A stretch of 53,301 nt of DNA, from the NCBI GenBank assembly GCA_034429275.1, contig DAOUFU010000173.1, forward strand, positions 1 through 53,301. Reading direction: 5' to 3'. The notes beneath the pieces are model-generated. The model was not told where the DNA came from. It worked only from the letters and a program-made list of their open reading frames with translations, and did not search any database. This stretch comes from DAOUFU01 sp034429275 (GTDB lineage Bacteria > Chloroflexota > Anaerolineae > Aggregatilineales > Aggregatilineaceae). The position numbers and the translations under genes were made by a program. This document shows positions 26,272-34,516 of this stretch, piece after piece; position 1 is the first letter of the stretch, and each line of letters opens with the position of its first letter.

Positions 26272-28482
26272 CTAGAACGGGATGTGGACTTCGCCGTTAG
26301 CTTCGTCTTCATCGACCCGGCTTTCGAGCATGGCAAGCTGTTTCTTGTCCTTCGTCTTTTCGATGCGCACACGCACATTCGCCCAGGCAAGATGCTGGCC
26401 CGAATCGTCGGTGACCGCGCCGAGCAGCTGAACGGGGTTCGCGCCGCGCTTGCGAGCATAGCGTCCCAGATCGTCGTGGCCCTGGCCGAGCGGAATGGCA
26501 AGCGTATCGGGCCGGATGGCCGGAAACAGGTAGACCGGAGCTTCTAACGTCCCATGTTCGGAGACCAGCCGGATCACATCACCACGCTGAATGTCGAGTT
26601 CTTCGGCAGTCTTAGGGTTCATCTCAATCCAGGTCTGCCACGAGATCGTGGTGAGCGGATCGGGCGCGCCCTGAAGCCAGGGCGTGCTGGCTGCGCTGCC
26701 ATCGCCCATAACCACCGTCATATAGGGATAAAGGTAGTAAGGATATTCCTCAGCGCTGCCCTGGAATGAGGCAGCACTGACCGTGAGCGGTTCGGCGCTG
26801 GCGTTCACCTCGACTCCCGGCGCTTCGGCGGGCCACCACCCTCCGTGCTGCAAGAAGCGCGCCCACCGCACCTCTGCATCTTCACCGCCCTGTGCGCCGG
26901 CAGGCAGCGCGGTGATCTGCTCTTTGATGAACGCAACCTCATCAGTCCAGGGCAGGGCGGCGGCAGTTGCTTCGAGCCGGGCCGCGATGGTCAGCAGCAC
27001 ATCGCCAGTTGAGCGAATATCATACAGCGGGGCAACCACCGGCTGCTGGCTGCTCACTACAGGCAGGCCGTCAAAGACCGGCGCGACCACCTCGTATCCC
27101 CAACCTTCGAGATAAACGCGGTCGGGCAGAACATAATCGGCTTGCACTGCGGTTTCGTCGATGATCGACGCAAAGCTAACCACGGTCTCGACTTTTTCCA
27201 GGGCCTCGGCGAAGCCGCTGCTGGCGGGCAGTTCGTAAAGCGGATTTGCGCCATGCACCAGCAAAACCTTGATCTCACCGGCTTTCATGCGTTCGATCAA
27301 CGCCTGGGCATCGGCAAAAGATGACACCGGGGCGGGTGCGAGCGTTTCGACCGGAAGATCGGGTGTGACAGACAATGCGCCGGGCTGTCCGACCGTTCCT
27401 GCGATAACATTCAGCATCTGCACGGCGCGGGCTGCCTCGACCGCGTTGGCTCCACCGGTGGCATGGCTGCCAGGGATGGCCACCGGATGATCGGCGGTGC
27501 CAAACACCCGCGCCAGTTCGGTCAGACCTTCCACGGTCATGTTGGCGGCAGCGGCAGCGGCTTCGATATCTACCTCACCGGTCAGTTCGGCGGCACGCCG
27601 GACGCGCTGTTGGCTGCCAAACTCGTGATCGGCGATGATGCGAGCGATAGCTGCCGCGATCAGAGCCTCACTGCCGGGCTGAGCAGGAACCCAGCGATCC
27701 GCTTTGGCCCCGGTGATGGACATCTTAGGTTCGAATTGCACGAGATACCCGCGCTTTCCAAACGGCTGCTCCCGGAAGCGCCCAAACTCGACGCCAAAAC
27801 CAGTCGCAGAGAGCCAGGTACCCAGGAAATCTGCACCGAATGAGAACACGACATCGGCGCGACCCAGGTCGTAGGTGGGCAAGCCAGGGCGTCCCAGCAA
27901 TGTTTCGCCCGTAGAAGACAGCACGGGGTATCCATTGAAACCGGTATAAAGGTCGTAACGGACCGGCGCATCGGTTCCCAGCGCGCGGGTGAAGCGGGTG
28001 AACAGGTCTACCAGGTGACCGGAGGTTGTCCCACCCAGCCAGACAGCTACCCCGCTCCCGGCAGCGCCGATGCTGTCGATCAGGGTGTTAATCGCTTCGT
28101 TCCAGGGCAGCGGCTCATACTTGCGAGTGCCACGCCGGGTTTGGCGCACTGCGCCGGTGACACGATCTGGGTTGTACATGATCTGCAGCCCGGCATGGCC
28201 GCGCGCGCACAATTTGCCGCGACTGACCGGATGTTCCGGGTTGCCCTCGATTTTGACCGAGCGTCCGTTCATGATGCGGACGACGATCCCACAGGCGGCG
28301 GGGCAGAGCCGGCAGGTGCTGGCGTAATAGTTGGGAACGCCCGCGACCTGCTCCTCCGGCGCGTTGACATAGGGTTCCAGTGTCACCCAGCGCTCGGTTT
28401 CTTGACTGCACCCGGCCAGGATTGCAGTTGCTGTGCCTGCCGCGCTGATTTTCAGAAAATCTCGACGGGTAAAATTCGTCAT
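26272..28482 (-). CDS. actB: ACIII molybdopterin-oxidoreductase-like subunit, separate ActB1-type protein
   Basis: The 736-residue protein belongs to the molybdopterin oxidoreductase superfamily. It has a twin-arginine signal (TNFTRRDFLKISAAGTATA) ending in LAGC, which may also be lipidated. The N-terminal cluster motif is complete: C57, C60, C64 and C92 (STCRLCPAACG, GKLCARG). Later segments are EGNPEHPVSRG, YNPDRVTG, FGADFLGTWL, GANPLYELP and a C-terminal double-psi barrel with RGDVIRLVSEHGTLEAPVYL. In alternative complex III this domain carries no molybdenum. The genomic setting says ActB1. AGGAGAAGG precedes the ATG. Confidence 0.88.
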   Translation of the reverse strand: MTNFTRRDFLKISAAGTATAILAGCSQETERWVTLEPYVNAPEEQVAGVPNYYASTCRLCPAACGIVVRIMNGRSVKIEGNPEHPVSRGKLCARGHAGLQIMYNPDRVTGAVRQTRRGTRKYEPLPWNEAINTLIDSIGAAGSGVAVWLGGTTSGHLVDLFTRFTRALGTDAPVRYDLYTGFNGYPVLSSTGETLLGRPGLPTYDLGRADVVFSFGADFLGTWLSATGFGVEFGRFREQPFGKRGYLVQFEPKMSITGAKADRWVPAQPGSEALIAAAIARIIADHEFGSQQRVRRAAELTGEVDIEAAAAAANMTVEGLTELARVFGTADHPVAIPGSHATGGANAVEAARAVQMLNVIAGTVGQPGALSVTPDLPVETLAPAPVSSFADAQALIERMKAGEIKVLLVHGANPLYELPASSGFAEALEKVETVVSFASIIDETAVQADYVLPDRVYLEGWGYEVVAPVFDGLPVVSSQQPVVAPLYDIRSTGDVLLTIAARLEATAAALPWTDEVAFIKEQITALPAGAQGGEDAEVRWARFLQHGGWWPAEAPGVEVNASAEPLTVSAASFQGSAEEYPYYLYPYMTVVMGDGSAASTPWLQGAPDPLTTISWQTWIEMNPKTAEELDIQRGDVIRLVSEHGTLEAPVYLFPAIRPDTLAIPLGQGHDDLGRYARKRGANPVQLLGAVTDDSGQHLAWANVRVRIEKTKDKKQLAMLESRVDEDEANGEVHIPF

Positions 28483-28491
28483 AGCCTTCTC

Positions 28492-29028
28492 CTAACGATG
28501 GCAGGTGGCACAATCCCACAGAGCGTCTTTGTTCTCTTGCTCGGCGTGGCAGTCCAGGCAGAAGCCCATATTCATATCGACCACCGATTTGGCGACGGTC
28601 ATGTTTTTGACATCTCCATGACACGAACCACAGGTGACCCCGGCGGCAAAATGGCTCTGGTGGTTGAAGTAGACGAAATCGGGCTGCCGGTTAACGCGCA
28701 CCCAGGGGATCGGTTCCTGGTTGACCCAGTATTCGGTCAGTTTGATGATTTCCTTGTTGTCGGTAGCGATATGGGTGTGGCAGCCCATACACTTCTCGAC
28801 GCTGGGAATGCCTGCTGCCGGAGATTTGTCAACCCCCGTGTGGCAGAATTGACACTGCATCTCGTTCTTGACCACATGAATGTTGTGGTTGAACGCGATA
28901 GGTTGGTCTTCGGCGGCAGTGGACGCGGAGACCGCCAGCAGCACAACCGCAATGACCAGCACGGTTAGCCCGGCGGCCCCGCCGATCAGTATTCGCTGTC
29001 TGGCAGATAAGCCGGCTAGTTTACGCAT
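28492..29028 (-). CDS. actA: pentaheme cytochrome c, ActA-like
   Basis: The 178-residue protein has one N-terminal signal anchor (ILIGGAAGLTVLVIAVVLLAV) and five CxxCH heme sites: CQFCH, CMGCH, CGSCH, CLDCH and CATCH. Surrounding histidines (FNHNIHV, YFNHQSHF) probably supply the distal ligands. ActA is the pentaheme entry cytochrome of alternative complex III and the first gene in the operon. The start is ATG 29028 after GGGAG. The longer frame to 29079 lacks a signal. A candidate promoter lies 140 bases upstream. Confidence 0.92.
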   Translation of the reverse strand: MRKLAGLSARQRILIGGAAGLTVLVIAVVLLAVSASTAAEDQPIAFNHNIHVVKNEMQCQFCHTGVDKSPAAGIPSVEKCMGCHTHIATDNKEIIKLTEYWVNQEPIPWVRVNRQPDFVYFNHQSHFAAGVTCGSCHGDVKNMTVAKSVVDMNMGFCLDCHAEQENKDALWDCATCHR

Positions 29029-29167
29029 GTGGACTCCCTTCTGTGACGATGCTGACATCGCAGGAACAAAGCCCGACAAGGGGCAAGGGTTTGGCGAATC
29101 GGGCAGGATGGCACATGAGGCGAATTTTTCTGTTTGTGATGATAAGTTTTAGCAAAAGCGAATTTCT

Positions 29168-29195
29168 ACTATACATGGTTTTATGCATATAGCAA
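29168..29195 (-). promoter_or_regulatory. candidate promoter of the act operon
   Basis: On the minus strand TTGCTA (29195-29190), a 16-base spacer and TATAGT (29173-29168). It leaves a leader of roughly 130 bases before actA. Confidence 0.45.
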
Positions 29196-29380
29196 ATCAA
29201 GGTATACGAGCGTTATTAAAAAGGGTGGTACAATTGCCCGTCCAACAGAATGTTGTGAGGTTGATTGGCGGTAGTAGCTGCGGAGGCGGTGGGCATTCGC
29301 TATGCTTATTCTAGCTTATGCGCTGCCGAAGAGAAAATGACCGCGCCCACGAGGGAAGGTAGGCAGCGTTCGCTGCGCTC

Positions 29381-29408
29381 TTGGACGTTACATGCTTCCT
29401 GGTATAAT
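29381..29408 (+). promoter_or_regulatory. sigma-70-type promoter of the Mur-like operon
   Basis: TTGGAC (29381-29386), a 16-base spacer and a perfect TATAAT (29403-29408). It lies 94 bases before the GTG start of the MurA-like gene. Confidence 0.65.
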
Positions 29409-29501
29409 TCCCCGGCGGAGGCGGGCTGCACATTGGCCCCACAGGACTCGCGCCGTCGATGGGATCAGTGAGGGCGGTCTCGGCGAAGGGAGAAAATCAC
29501 A

Positions 29502-30767
29502 GTGCGGATTATTGTGCAAGGTGGTTACCCACTCCAGGGGACATTTCGCGCATCGGGCAACAGCAACTCCGCCATTGCGTTAATCGCCGCTTCGCTGCTC
29601 ACCGATCAGCCGGTGGTGCTGCGCAGAGTGCCGGATACGCTGAGCACGGCGGCGATGTTGGATGCGGCGCAGGTGCTCGGCACAGTCATTGAGCGTTCCG
29701 GCGATCGGCTGACTCTGACTACGCCCGCTTTGCACACCCGAACCCTTGAGCACGATCTGGCTGAGGCCCAGGTGAGCACGGTGTTGTTCCTGGCTGCGAT
29801 CCTTGCCCGGCGGCAGCACGCGCGGATGGAAGTCGCGTATCCGCTGAGCCGTCTGCATACGCACCTGGCCGCACTGCGCGATCTGGGGGTGACGGTGCAC
29901 ATCAACGGCGGTGTGGTCGATTTTGAGGCTGCCCCCTGGGAAACACGCGAGGTTGTATTGATGCAAGCCAGTGTCACGGCGACGGCGCTGGTGTGTATGC
30001 TGGCAGCCAGCCTGGGCGGGACAACGGTGATCACCAATGCGGCCTCGGAGCCGCACATACAGGACCTGCAGCAAATGCTGGTGGCGATGGGAGCGCGGAT
30101 CGAGGGCATTGGCTCAAATACAGTGCGAATCACCGGGTCGCGATCCCTGGTGGGCACCGAAGCATCCATCTCGCCCGATCACATTGAGGCTGCCAGCTAT
30201 GCGGCTATGGGAGCGATGACTCATGGCTCCCTGACGATAGAAGGTGTCAATCCGGCGCACCTGCCGATGATCATGCGTACCTATGCGCGGCTGGGAATCA
30301 AGATGTTTGTGAACAGCGGGGCGCTGTTTGTGCCGGTGCACGATGCGCTAGAGGTCTCGCAGCGCGAAGAAGAGCTGGATGTGCCTATCGAGACTGCCCC
30401 CTGGCCAGGATTTCCCTCGGACCTGGTGGCAATGGCGACTGTAATCGCTACACAGGCACGCGGGACGACGCTGGTACACGAGAAGTTGTTCCCTAACCGA
30501 CTGCTGTTTGTGGACAAATTGACGGGAATGGGTGCTCAGATCGTGTTATGCGATCCTCACCGGGCGATTGTGGTCGGTCCGTCCCGGCTGCGCGGCGAAT
30601 ATCTTGACACGCCCGATATTCGTACCGGGCTGGCATTGCTGGCTGCGGCATTGTGTTCGGAGAGCAGTGTCATCATTGACAATGCTGAACTCATCGCGCG
30701 GACCTTCGAAAACGTGCTGGATCGCCTGATCAGTCTAGGGGCGAAGATCGAGGTGGTGCAGTCGTGA
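29502..30767 (+). CDS. MurA-like protein (EPSP synthase fold) lacking catalytic Lys and Cys
   Basis: The 421-residue protein aligns along its whole length with UDP-GlcNAc enolpyruvyl transferase (MurA). In the SGAKNA motif the UDP-sugar-binding Lys22 is Ser (SGNSNSA, residues 18-24). The catalytic loop that carries Cys115 is shortened to VAYPLSRLHTHL with no Cys or Asp, and the position of Arg91 holds Val. In contrast Asp307 (FPSDLVAM), Arg374 (PDIRTG) and Arg400 (IARTFE) match MurA Asp305, Arg371 and Arg397. It is probably not a working MurA; it may bind a related UDP-sugar or have changed chemistry. GTG 29502 after GGGAG. First gene of a four-gene operon. Confidence 0.85.
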   Translation: MRIIVQGGYPLQGTFRASGNSNSAIALIAASLLTDQPVVLRRVPDTLSTAAMLDAAQVLGTVIERSGDRLTLTTPALHTRTLEHDLAEAQVSTVLFLAAILARRQHARMEVAYPLSRLHTHLAALRDLGVTVHINGGVVDFEAAPWETREVVLMQASVTATALVCMLAASLGGTTVITNAASEPHIQDLQQMLVAMGARIEGIGSNTVRITGSRSLVGTEASISPDHIEAASYAAMGAMTHGSLTIEGVNPAHLPMIMRTYARLGIKMFVNSGALFVPVHDALEVSQREEELDVPIETAPWPGFPSDLVAMATVIATQARGTTLVHEKLFPNRLLFVDKLTGMGAQIVLCDPHRAIVVGPSRLRGEYLDTPDIRTGLALLAAALCSESSVIIDNAELIARTFENVLDRLISLGAKIEVVQS

Positions 30768-31549
30768 GCGAGCCAGAAGTTCAGGTCCGGCTGGTGGCTG
30801 GTCTGAAAACCGGGGTCTGTGTAGTGGGCCAGGGACTGCCAGTCCTGGCGCTGCACGGCTGGGGCGGAAGCATTCGCAGTTTCTGGCCGGTTGCCGAGCG
30901 GCTGAGTCGGCAAGGGTATCAAGTGCATATTCTGGATTTTCCGGGTTTTGGGCAGAGCGACATGCCCCCGGCTGTATGGGGCGTGGCCGATTACGCGGAA
31001 TTTGTGCTGGCCTACCTGGACGAAGCCGGAATAGCGCAGGTGTCTATCCTGGGCCATTCGTTTGGCGGGCGTGTGAGCCTTGTCCTGGCGGCGGAACACC
31101 CAGAGCGCGTGCGCCGGATGGTATTGGCGGACAGCGCGGGGTTGAAGACCTCGCCCTCGGCAGGGCAGCAAGTGCGTGGTAGACTGGCGCGGCTGGTTCG
31201 CGAGACTCTCAACACGATAGGGCTGAACGGGCTGCGAGCCTGGCTGCAAGAACGTTACAATCGGTATTTTGCTTCCGAAGATTACCTGAATGCGGGAGCG
31301 CTGCGCGAGACTTTTCTACGCGTGATCGGCGAAGACCTGACGCCTTACGCGGCGCGTGTCCAGGCCCCTACGGTGTTGATCTGGGGCGATCAGGACCCAG
31401 ATACGCCGCTATGGCAGGGCAAGAAGCTTGAAGCGATTATTCCTGATGCGGGATTGGTGGTGTTTGAAGGGGCCGGTCATTTTGCGTACCTGGAACGGCT
31501 GAACGATTATGTGCGCATCGTGGATCACTTTTTGAGCGAGGGGAGATAA
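30764..31549 (+). CDS. alpha/beta hydrolase
   Basis: The 261-residue protein has the classic fold: HGWGGSIRSFW oxyanion loop, nucleophile Ser99 in GHSFGG, acid Asp209/Asp211 in WGDQDPDTP, and His239 in GAGHFAYLE. It has no signal peptide, so it acts in the cytoplasm. Its GTG overlaps the MurA-like stop by 4 bases (GTGA), which indicates translational coupling. The substrate is not predictable; the cell-wall-like operon suggests an ester, lactone or amide made by the neighbours. Confidence 0.88.
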   Translation: MSEPEVQVRLVAGLKTGVCVVGQGLPVLALHGWGGSIRSFWPVAERLSRQGYQVHILDFPGFGQSDMPPAVWGVADYAEFVLAYLDEAGIAQVSILGHSFGGRVSLVLAAEHPERVRRMVLADSAGLKTSPSAGQQVRGRLARLVRETLNTIGLNGLRAWLQERYNRYFASEDYLNAGALRETFLRVIGEDLTPYAARVQAPTVLIWGDQDPDTPLWQGKKLEAIIPDAGLVVFEGAGHFAYLERLNDYVRIVDHFLSEGR

Positions 31550-31556
31550 TCGCCAC

Positions 31557-33188
31557 GTGGAACAGGTGTTGACACTGCTGTGGTTGGGCGGAACGCTGCT
31601 GAGAGTCTGGCAGCAGGCCCGTTTCTTCCAGATCGAGGAATACAAAAGCGGGCGTTATCTCCGCTGGCTGGTGGCGCGACCAACTCGTTATATCATGTGG
31701 CGAGCGCTGATCTTCGTGGGAGTAGCTTACCTGACCAGCGTGGCGCTCAATTTCGCCGGGCAGGATAGCGAAGCGTTATACCTGGTGGTGTGGAGTGTGG
31801 CCGCGGTACTGAGTGTGTGGCCGGAACGACCCAAAGAGGTCAAAAAGAAGTTTCGGCTGACTCAGCGCGCGGCTCGCTTGCTGATCACTGCCTTGGGGCT
31901 GGTAGTGTTGGTGTTGGTCGGCGCGGCGGCGATCATCGGCGAACTGGTGTCGCACAGCGAAACCACGAGGTTCACAATGATCACGCTGGTGGGGTTGGCC
32001 ACCTTCCACCTATGCCCGCTCTTTTTGCCACTCGCCAACCAGATTATGTACCCCGTCGAGGCCATGTTCCGGGGTATGTTTGTGCGACGGGCGCGCCGCA
32101 CACTTCGCCAGAAGAACCCGGTGGTGATTGGCATCACAGGCAGTTTTGGCAAAACCAGTACCAAAGAGTACCTGGCTCATTTCCTTCGTGGACGCTGGCA
32201 GGTGCTGGCGACTCCCAAAAGTTATAACACTCTGATGGGGGTGTGCCTCTCCATCAACAACGACATGCGTCAATGCGAGAGCCTTGATTACTTTGTTGTC
32301 GAGATGGGGGCTTATGTTGAGGGCGAGATTGCGCGAATTTGCGCATTGACTCACCCGAAGATTGGCATCATTACGGCGGTTGGTCCACAACACCTGGAGC
32401 GGTTCGGCAGCCTCGAAAACACGGCCAAAGCCAAATACGAGCTGATCGCGGCACTGCCAGCCGATGGGGTAGGGGTGTTCAACTGGGATAACGTGTACAC
32501 TCGCAGCATGTACGAGCGAGGATATCCGGAGACGCGGATCGCTGTGACGTGGGAAAATGCCGATCATGCGACCCAGCTTCGCTTCAGCGCGCAAAACATC
32601 GCCATAACGCCGGATGGTATGGCGTTTGATGTAGTCGATAACCTCACCGGGGAAAAGCAGCGCATTCAGTCACCCGTGATCGGCCAGCACAACGTGACGA
32701 ATATCTTGTTGGCGGCGGCGGTGGCGCGTCACCTGGGCATGTCGCTGAACGAGATTGCTCTGCGAGCCGCCAGCCTCGAACCTGCCGAGCACCGACTTCA
32801 GCGCAAGACTTTGCCCGGTGGCATCACCGTCATCGACGATGCATACAGTGCCAATCCTGTCGGTGCGCGCAATGCGCTGAATGTCCTGGCGCTCCACACA
32901 ACCGGGCGGCGAATCTTGATCACACCGGGCATGGTGGAGCTTGGACCTTTGCAGACCAGCGAAAACGAGGAATTGGGCCGCTTCGCTGCCTCACGTTGTA
33001 CCGATGTGGTCCTGGTAGGCATCGAGCAGACCAAACCGATCGCGCGGGGGTTACACGCTGCCGGTTTTCCGGCGGATCGTTTGCACGTGTACGATACCCG
33101 CGATGAAGCCATCGCGTGGTTCAATCGGGAACTGCGCGAGGGTGATACGGTGCTCTTTTTGAACGATTTGCCCGATACGTATCTCTAG
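31557..33188 (+). CDS. membrane-anchored Mur ligase family protein (MurF-like)
   Basis: The 543-residue protein begins with about 185 residues holding four hydrophobic helices (near 47-66, 74-88, 108-128 and 138-160) where MurF has its UDP-MurNAc-binding domain. A Mur ligase ATPase domain follows: P-loop GITGSFGKTSTKEYL (192-206), the KSYNTLMG segment, VVEMGAYVEGEI, GPQHLERFGS and the carbamylated-lysine region ENTAKAKYEL. The C-terminal domain has DDAYSANPVGARNAL. It would join an amino acid or dipeptide to a carboxylate at the membrane. Start is GTG 31557, 7 bases after the hydrolase. Confidence 0.87.
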   Translation: MEQVLTLLWLGGTLLRVWQQARFFQIEEYKSGRYLRWLVARPTRYIMWRALIFVGVAYLTSVALNFAGQDSEALYLVVWSVAAVLSVWPERPKEVKKKFRLTQRAARLLITALGLVVLVLVGAAAIIGELVSHSETTRFTMITLVGLATFHLCPLFLPLANQIMYPVEAMFRGMFVRRARRTLRQKNPVVIGITGSFGKTSTKEYLAHFLRGRWQVLATPKSYNTLMGVCLSINNDMRQCESLDYFVVEMGAYVEGEIARICALTHPKIGIITAVGPQHLERFGSLENTAKAKYELIAALPADGVGVFNWDNVYTRSMYERGYPETRIAVTWENADHATQLRFSAQNIAITPDGMAFDVVDNLTGEKQRIQSPVIGQHNVTNILLAAAVARHLGMSLNEIALRAASLEPAEHRLQRKTLPGGITVIDDAYSANPVGARNALNVLALHTTGRRILITPGMVELGPLQTSENEELGRFAASRCTDVVLVGIEQTKPIARGLHAAGFPADRLHVYDTRDEAIAWFNRELREGDTVLFLNDLPDTYL

Positions 33189-33254
33189 CCTGAGTCGTCC
33201 AACCGGGTGACCCGGCACATGTTGGCGAGCAGGAATGAAGGACTGAAACGCACG

Positions 33255-34448
33255 ATGAGCAGCAATATGCAGAAAAAAGTGATTGCAGTGGTGTTTGGCA
33301 GCCGCTCGGTGGAGCATGATGTATCGGTGGTCACCGCGCAGCAAGTGATGCAGGCGCTTTCTCCGCAAAAATACGAGGTCATTCCAATCTACATTACTCG
33401 CGATGGGCGTTGGGTGACAGGCCCGGCACTGCGCGAATTGAAGAGCTTTCAGGCCGATGATGTGGCAGAGATGGTTGGCGTGAAAGAAGTGATTCTTTCT
33501 CCCTGCACGAGTCATCACGGCCTGATCATCTCGCCGGTGAGCGGGCTGTTTGGGCGCAGCCAGGTGCGGCGAGTGGACGTAGTGTTTCCGGCGTTGCATG
33601 GATCGCATGGCGAAGATGGTACGCTGCAAGGGCTGTGCGAACTGGCCGATGTCCCCTATGTTGGGGCCGGTGTGATGGCGTCGGCGGTGGTGCGGGACAA
33701 GATCATGCTCAAGACCGTCCTGGCACAGCATGGGATTCCGGTGGTGGACTACGTGGCCTTTTCGCGTCACGAATGGGTCGGCGATCCGGCCAGTATCATC
33801 AGTGGGGTCGAGGCCAAGCTTGGATATCCGGTCTTTGTGAAACCGTCATCACTGGGGTCGAGTATCGGTGTTGCGTTGGCGAAGAACGCCGATGAGCTGC
33901 GCAACTACATTAACGTTGCGGCCAACTTCGACCGGCGGCTGTTGGTCGAAAAGGCGGTGCAAGGCGCGATTGAGGTCAACGGCGCGGTGATGGGCAATGT
34001 TGATCTGCGCGTGTCGGTGCTGGAACAGCCGATTTCGTGGCAGGAATTCCTGACTTATGAAGAGAAATATATGCGCGCTGAAGGGGCAAAGGGGATGAAA
34101 GGGGCGGAACGGAAAATTCCGGCCCCAATCTCCGATGAACTGACGGCACGCATCAAACAAATGGCGGTTGAGGCTTTCAGAGCAGTCGATGGACGGGGCA
34201 CGGCCCGCGTAGATTTTCTGGTGCGTGAGGAAGCCGGTGAAATCTTCCTGAACGTGATTAACACCATCCCCGGATCTCTGGCGTTTTACCTGTGGCAGGC
34301 TGAGGGACTCTCGCCTGCGTCGGTTGTGGATGAACTTGTTCGGTTGGCCCTTGAAGCCCACGCCGAAAAACAAAAGACGGTCTATAACTACAAAACAGGC
34401 CTGATTGCCCATGCCGCTGCGCGCGGGTTGAAGGGTATCAAAAAATAG
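33255..34448 (+). CDS. D-Ala-D-Ala ligase-like ATP-grasp protein with altered metal ligand
   Basis: The 397-residue protein has the Ddl layout: VVFGSRSVEHDVSVVTAQQV, HGSHGEDGTLQGLCEL, YVGAGVMASAVVRDK, the grasp strand FVKPSSLGSSIGV, FLTYEEKYM and RKIPAPI, and ARVDFLV followed by FLNVINTIPGSLAFYLW. The last motif normally reads FLNEINT; the metal-ligand Glu (E270 in E. coli DdlB) is Val here, encoded by GTG at 34254. The paired Asp and Asn are kept. It is either a Ddl with weakened metal binding or a ligase of other substrate. The exact start is uncertain; ATG 33255 and ATG 33267 are both possible. Confidence 0.85.
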   Translation: MSSNMQKKVIAVVFGSRSVEHDVSVVTAQQVMQALSPQKYEVIPIYITRDGRWVTGPALRELKSFQADDVAEMVGVKEVILSPCTSHHGLIISPVSGLFGRSQVRRVDVVFPALHGSHGEDGTLQGLCELADVPYVGAGVMASAVVRDKIMLKTVLAQHGIPVVDYVAFSRHEWVGDPASIISGVEAKLGYPVFVKPSSLGSSIGVALAKNADELRNYINVAANFDRRLLVEKAVQGAIEVNGAVMGNVDLRVSVLEQPISWQEFLTYEEKYMRAEGAKGMKGAERKIPAPISDELTARIKQMAVEAFRAVDGRGTARVDFLVREEAGEIFLNVINTIPGSLAFYLWQAEGLSPASVVDELVRLALEAHAEKQKTVYNYKTGLIAHAAARGLKGIKK

Positions 34449-34480
34449 CCTGCGGTGGTGCCTGTGCCCCGACAGGGTTT

Positions 34481-34508
34481 GGCCGCCCGGTGAATCTGGC
34501 GGGCGGCC
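34481..34508. terminator. GC-rich hairpin between convergent genes
   Basis: GGCCGCCCG (34481-34489) and CGGGCGGCC (34500-34508) form a 9-base stem between the Ddl-like gene and the response regulator gene. Neither side has a T tract, so termination would be imperfect or rho-aided. Confidence 0.45.
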
Positions 34509-34516
34509 AAATCACG

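Larger units (their letters stand above)
29029..29501. promoter_or_regulatory. 473-base divergent intergenic region
   Basis: No convincing gene is seen here. The left 200 bases are AT-rich compared with the window. They hold a candidate minus-strand promoter for the act operon (29168-29195) and a plus-strand TACAAT at 29229-29234. The right part holds a strong plus-strand promoter (29381-29408). A small hairpin GCAGCG-TT-CGCTGC lies at about 29363-29376. The short open frame at 29265-29471 has no ribosome site or recognisable product and I treat it as chance. Confidence 0.5.

Noticed and set aside
27057..28968. Plus-strand open frames across the ActB1 and ActA genes
   Set aside because: Antisense to well-identified redox genes; no start signals.
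29265..29471. 68-residue open frame in the act/Mur intergenic region
   Set aside because: No ribosome site or recognisable product, and it covers a strong promoter for the next operon.
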